NCBI GenBank assembly: GCA_001829415.1
Contig: MIBE01000026.1
Span: 44,564-97,671, forward strand
Length of the DNA: 53,108 nucleotides
Direction: 5' to 3'
Source of the DNA: Spirochaetes bacterium GWF1_51_8
GTDB taxonomy: Bacteria > Spirochaetota > Brevinematia > Brevinematales > GWF1-51-8
Part shown: piece after piece, positions 50,244 through 53,108 of the stretch
Layout of the letters: every line of letters starts with the position of its first letter
How positions within the stretch are numbered: the first letter of the stretch is position 1
The notes under the pieces: generated by a model
Told to the model about the DNA's origin: nothing
The model's database searches: none
The model's input: the letters and a program-made list of their open reading frames with translations, nothing else
Translations under genes and position numbers: made by a program

Positions 50244-51314
50244 ATGAATCGCTATGAATTACGGATTGAAAATGTCCAGAAGCAATTAAAACCCGGCGAA
50301 GCCTGCTTCGTGCTTCAAAAGGAAGACGTGAGCTATCTGACCGGTTTTACAGGCGACAGTTCCTATCTTTTCATCGCGCCCGGGTATGTCTCGTTTATCA
50401 CCGACGGCAGATTCACCCAGCAGTTCCGTGAGGAAACACAGATCGAGGCGGAACTGATCGAGATCGGGCCCGGAAAGTCGCTTTCCGCCGTCATGACATC
50501 TCTCACAGCGGTGCATTCTGTAAAAAACCTCCTGATCGATCCCGAGGATATCACAGTCGCGCTGATGCGGAAATTTGAGACCGCACTCCCCGCACTGCAT
50601 TATAAGTTTTGCGACATCGTGAAAGCAATGCGGATGTACAAGGACGAGATCGAGATCGAGACGATCCGGCGGAATATCCGGATCACCGAGCTGGGATACC
50701 ATTACATCATCCGCGAGGTCGCCGAGGGCAGGAGCGAGCTGGAGATAGCCGCCGAACTGGAGCATTACCTGAAGGTGCACGGGGCGGAAAACATGTCGTT
50801 CGAGACGATTTGCGCTTCCGGGGCGCGTTCCGCGCTTCCTCACGGCCGTGCGGGGACGAAAAAAGTGGCCGATGGCGAGGTTGTGCTGTTCGATTTCGGG
50901 ATTCTTAAAGACGGATACTGCTCGGACTTTACAAGATGTTATTATTTTGGTAAAATATTAAGTTCGGAATTCGAGAAGATAAAAAACATCGTCCTCGAAG
51001 CGTTGAAAGCGGGTGAAGCCGCGGTCAAGCCGGGGATACCCGCGAAGGCAGTCCATCAGGCTGTGTACTCGGTAATCGAGCGCGCGGGGTACGCCGAATA
51101 CTTCACGCATTCCACCGGCCACGGGGTGGGAATGCAGGTGCACGAGGCACCGCGTATCGGGGCGAACTCGGAAACTATTTTATCCGAGGGAATGGTGTTC
51201 ACTGTGGAGCCGGGAATCTATCTCCCTGGTAAGGGCGGTATCCGCCTCGAAGACATCGTGACTGTCAGGAAAAACGGATGCGAGGTCCTGACAAGTACGT
51301 CCTACGATTTGTAA
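50244..51314 (+). CDS. Xaa-Pro aminopeptidase / dipeptidase (M24)
   Basis: The 356-residue protein has a creatinase N-domain (about 1-130) and an M24 'pita-bread' catalytic domain. Metal ligands are in FDFGILKDGYCSDFTR (two Asp), HSTGHGVGMQVHEAP (His), FTVEPGIYLPG (Glu) and IRLEDIV (Glu). It removes or cleaves peptides with Pro at position 2 in the cytoplasm. The gene just before efp is a common arrangement, perhaps because EF-P rescues Pro-rich translation; that link is inference. It is complete, with ordinary length for PepQ/YqhT-type enzymes. Confidence 0.93.
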   Translation: MNRYELRIENVQKQLKPGEACFVLQKEDVSYLTGFTGDSSYLFIAPGYVSFITDGRFTQQFREETQIEAELIEIGPGKSLSAVMTSLTAVHSVKNLLIDPEDITVALMRKFETALPALHYKFCDIVKAMRMYKDEIEIETIRRNIRITELGYHYIIREVAEGRSELEIAAELEHYLKVHGAENMSFETICASGARSALPHGRAGTKKVADGEVVLFDFGILKDGYCSDFTRCYYFGKILSSEFEKIKNIVLEALKAGEAAVKPGIPAKAVHQAVYSVIERAGYAEYFTHSTGHGVGMQVHEAPRIGANSETILSEGMVFTVEPGIYLPGKGGIRLEDIVTVRKNGCEVLTSTSYDL

Positions 51315-51332
51315 AATAACCAGGAGGAATAA

Positions 51333-51893
51333 ATGTTTTATACTGAAATACGCAAAGGAAATGTGCTCAAGATAGAAGGTGAGCTATATCTTGTCCTTTG
51401 GGCGCAGAACCACAAGCCGGGAAAGGGCGGGGCAGTGATGCGGACGAGACTGAAAAACATCATCCGCGGTACGGTCATGGAAAAGACTTTCCGCGGCGGC
51501 GATACCTTCGAAGAAGCCTATGTAGAGAAAAGACAGGCGCAGTTGTTATATAAAGAAGCAGACGGCAGCTATGTGTTCATGGACAACGAGACGTTCGACC
51601 AGAACCATATTCCCGCCGACACGATAGGCGAAGACGCCAAGTACCTCAAGGAAGAAATGATCTGCACACTGCATATGTACGAAGGCGATGTGATCCTTGT
51701 CGAACCCCCGATGTTCGTCGAACTGGAGATCATCGAGACCGACCCCGGCGCCAGAGGCGATACGGTCTCCGGCGGCACGAAACCCGCCACTCTTGAAACT
51801 GGCGCTGTCGTGCTGATCCCGCTTTTTGTTCAGAAGGGCGAAAAAGTCAAGGTCGATACCCGTGACGACCGCTATATAGAACGTGTGAAGTAA
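51333..51893 (+). CDS. efp: Translation elongation factor P
   Basis: The 186-residue EF-P relieves ribosome stalling at consecutive prolines. The three-domain fold is complete. The tip loop has Lys31 in HKPGKGGA at the modified position, so a lysine-type modification is possible; no epmA or other modifying gene lies in the window. The C-terminal domain contains GDTVSGGTKPATLETGAVVL and the ending DTRDDRYIERVK, as in the family. GGAGG precedes the ATG at 51333 by 6 bases. It lies 18 bases after the peptidase gene and 23 before accB. Confidence 0.97.
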   Translation: MFYTEIRKGNVLKIEGELYLVLWAQNHKPGKGGAVMRTRLKNIIRGTVMEKTFRGGDTFEEAYVEKRQAQLLYKEADGSYVFMDNETFDQNHIPADTIGEDAKYLKEEMICTLHMYEGDVILVEPPMFVELEIIETDPGARGDTVSGGTKPATLETGAVVLIPLFVQKGEKVKVDTRDDRYIERVK

Positions 51894-51916
51894 CAGTCCG
51901 CTCGAGGAGGTGTAAT

Positions 51917-52357
51917 ATGTTTAATGTGAAGGATATGAAGGATATTCAGGAGATATTTAAGGATTCCGATATCGGCGAAGTCGAGATCGAAACCCCCGAG
52001 GGACGATTACGGATGCTGATGGGCGGCAAACCCGCTCCTGCGCCGAAACCCGCGCCTGTTCAGGCGGCAGCGCCCGTTTCCGCGTCCGGCGCCGACGACT
52101 CCGGAAAGTCGCCGGATAGCGTGTTCGAACTCCGGTCGAAATGGGTCGGGTTTTTCACCCGCCTCAATACCAAAACCGGCGAGTATTATATCAAGCTTCG
52201 CGACTCGGTGAAGAAGGGCGATGTGATCGCGCATGTCCGTGTTCTGGGCGTGCTGCAGGACGTCGTCTCCGATGTCACCGGAAAAGTGAAGGAGATTTTA
52301 ATAGAAGAAGGCCAGCCGATCGAATACGGCCAGCCTATGATGCGTTTCGAGATTTAG
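51917..52357 (+). CDS. accB: AccB-like biotin carboxyl carrier domain protein lacking the biotinyl lysine
   Basis: The 146-residue protein has the normal AccB layout: a helical N-terminal part, an Ala/Pro-rich linker (about 36-60), and a biotinyl domain (about 75-146). Flanking motifs match well (KKGDVIAHV, SDVTGKVKEILIEEGQPIEY). The hairpin that should read EAMKM has R108-V-L-G111-V, so Gly111 stands where the biotinylated Lys belongs. The codon is GGC, with no frameshift and no Lys nearby. It cannot be biotinylated at this site, and may be regulatory, or the carrier is encoded elsewhere. GAGGAGG lies 6 bases before the ATG; accC follows 9 bases after the stop. Confidence 0.85.
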   Translation: MFNVKDMKDIQEIFKDSDIGEVEIETPEGRLRMLMGGKPAPAPKPAPVQAAAPVSASGADDSGKSPDSVFELRSKWVGFFTRLNTKTGEYYIKLRDSVKKGDVIAHVRVLGVLQDVVSDVTGKVKEILIEEGQPIEYGQPMMRFEI

Positions 52358-52366
52358 GAGGGAGCG

Positions 52367-53108
52367 ATGTTTCGTAAAATATTAATTGCTAACCGCGGCG
52401 AAATAGCGGTCCGTGTTATCCGTGCCGCGAAAGAATTGGAAATCCCGACAGTGGCGGTTCATTCCGAGGCGGACGAGACGTCTCTACATACCAAACTCGC
52501 CGATCAGGACATCTGCATCGGGCCCGCTCCTTCACCGGAGTCGTACCTGAAGATACCCGCGCTGATCAGCGCGGCCGAGATCAGCGGCGCCGACGCTATC
52601 CATCCCGGATACGGCTTCCTCGCCGAGAACTCGAAGTTCGCGAGAATCTGCCAGGAGCACAAGATCACCTTCATCGGCCCAAAGCCTGAAGTGATCGACC
52701 TTCTCGGCGATAAGGCCACGGCGAGAAAGACGATGTCCGAGGTCAACGTCCCGATCACTCCCGGCACCGGTATTATCACCGATGTCGAGGAAGCGGTGCG
52801 TTTCGCCAAGGAAGTCAACTATCCCGTGATCGTGAAGGCGACGGCGGGCGGCGGCGGTAAGGGGATGCGTGTCGGGTGGAGCGACGACGAAATCCGGAAA
52901 ATCATCCCGATCGCGCAGGGCGAAGCCAAGACAGCGTTCGGCAACCCCGATGTCTATGTCGAGAAGTACATGGAGAACCCGAGGCATATCGAAATACAGT
53001 TCATCGCCGATAACTACGGCAACGTCGTCCATTTGGGCGAACGCGATTGTTCGATCCAGCGCCGTCACCAGAAGCTGATCGAAGAAGCGCCCAGCCCCGT
53101 GCTCGACG
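52367..53108 (+). CDS. accC: Biotin carboxylase (partial, N-terminal 247 residues)
   Basis: The gene runs off the right edge. Visible are the N-terminal [20 protein letters not shown], the [14 protein letters not shown] segment, the ATP-grasp glycine loop [12 protein letters not shown], and [18 protein letters not shown] with [20 protein letters not shown]. AccC carboxylates biotin on AccB with ATP and bicarbonate, the first half of acetyl-CoA carboxylase. GGAGGGAGCG lies before the ATG at 52367. All residues expected in this portion are present, so the enzyme looks active even though the adjacent AccB-like protein lacks its lysine. Confidence 0.95.
   Translation, partial: MFRKILIANRGEIAVRVIRAAKELEIPTVAVHSEADETSLHTKLADQDICIGPAPSPESYLKIPALISAAEISGADAIHPGYGFLAENSKFARICQEHKITFIGPKPEVIDLLGDKATARKTMSEVNVPITPGTGIITDVEEAVRFAKEVNYPVIVKATAGGGGKGMRVGWSDDEIRKIIPIAQGEAKTAFGNPDVYVEKYMENPRHIEIQFIADNYGNVVHLGERDCSIQRRHQKLIEEAPSPVLD

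Noticed and set aside
1-53108. tRNA, rRNA or prophage genes
   Set aside because: I searched by eye for T-loop sequences, rRNA motifs, integrases and phage structural genes and found none convincing; short tRNAs could still be missed.

Overview
The window is a piece of a spirochaete chromosome. The strongest sign is a tandem pair of genes for FlaA, the sheath protein of periplasmic flagella (21084-22627). Spirochaete-style lipoproteins, a UPF0164/FadL-like outer-membrane protein and a fliS gene agree with this. Base composition and codon use look even throughout. I see no prophage, insertion sequence, CRISPR array, rRNA or tRNA, so this is mostly core chromosome. The species cannot be fixed from sequence alone; the mix of RpoN, class II ribonucleotide reductase, bactofilin and FapA proteins fits an uncultured or free-living spirochaete better than a host-restricted one.

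Layout. 1-4425: end of an Mrp ATPase gene (-), then a PspC membrane protein, YjbQ and a macrodomain hydrolase (+), a small unknown gene (-) and an outer-membrane protein (+). 4422-8078 (-): TlyA overlapping YmdB, and a membrane-bound SpoIIE-type phosphatase. 8236-10904: a YkgJ cysteine-cluster protein, small unknowns, YegP, an ankyrin protein and an inverted-repeat element. 10968-17464 (-): a compact operon rdgB-udg-priA-mrdA-rodA behind a near-consensus promoter, joining nucleotide sanitation, DNA repair/restart and cell elongation. 17569-22627: a DUF3782 protein with tandem heptads, a DUF1015 protein, a lipoprotein, panD and flaA-flaA, ended by a strong terminator. 22728-26737 (+): a WD40 lipoprotein and a tight three-gene unit of split PilZ protein, K+ channel and cyclic-nucleotide-binding protein. 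26743-31369 (-): nrdJ, a structured 104-base element, a small membrane protein and a CoA-disulfide-reductase-like enzyme. 31462-37212 (-): fliS, a 957-residue acidic repeat protein, a GAF protein with a degenerate GGDEF domain and a FapA-like protein. 37504-46222 (-): rpoN-fapA-coiled coil-bactofilin-pdxA-yihY, plus a slipin and a HAMP-only membrane protein with their own promoters. 46401-53108 (+): a lipoprotein, aroQ, two secreted unknown proteins, an M24 peptidase, efp, accB and the start of accC.

Most notable for follow-up: (i) an AccB-like protein with glycine where the biotinylated lysine should be, directly before accC; (ii) the PilZ / K+ channel / CNBD operon, which looks like a channel under two nucleotide signals; (iii) two clusters of FapA, bactofilin, coiled-coil and acidic repeat proteins that look like an undescribed spirochaete cytoskeletal or envelope system linked to rpoN and fliS; (iv) the multi-stem element between nrdJ and its upstream neighbour. 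All functions are inferred from sequence patterns recognised by eye; no database search was run.
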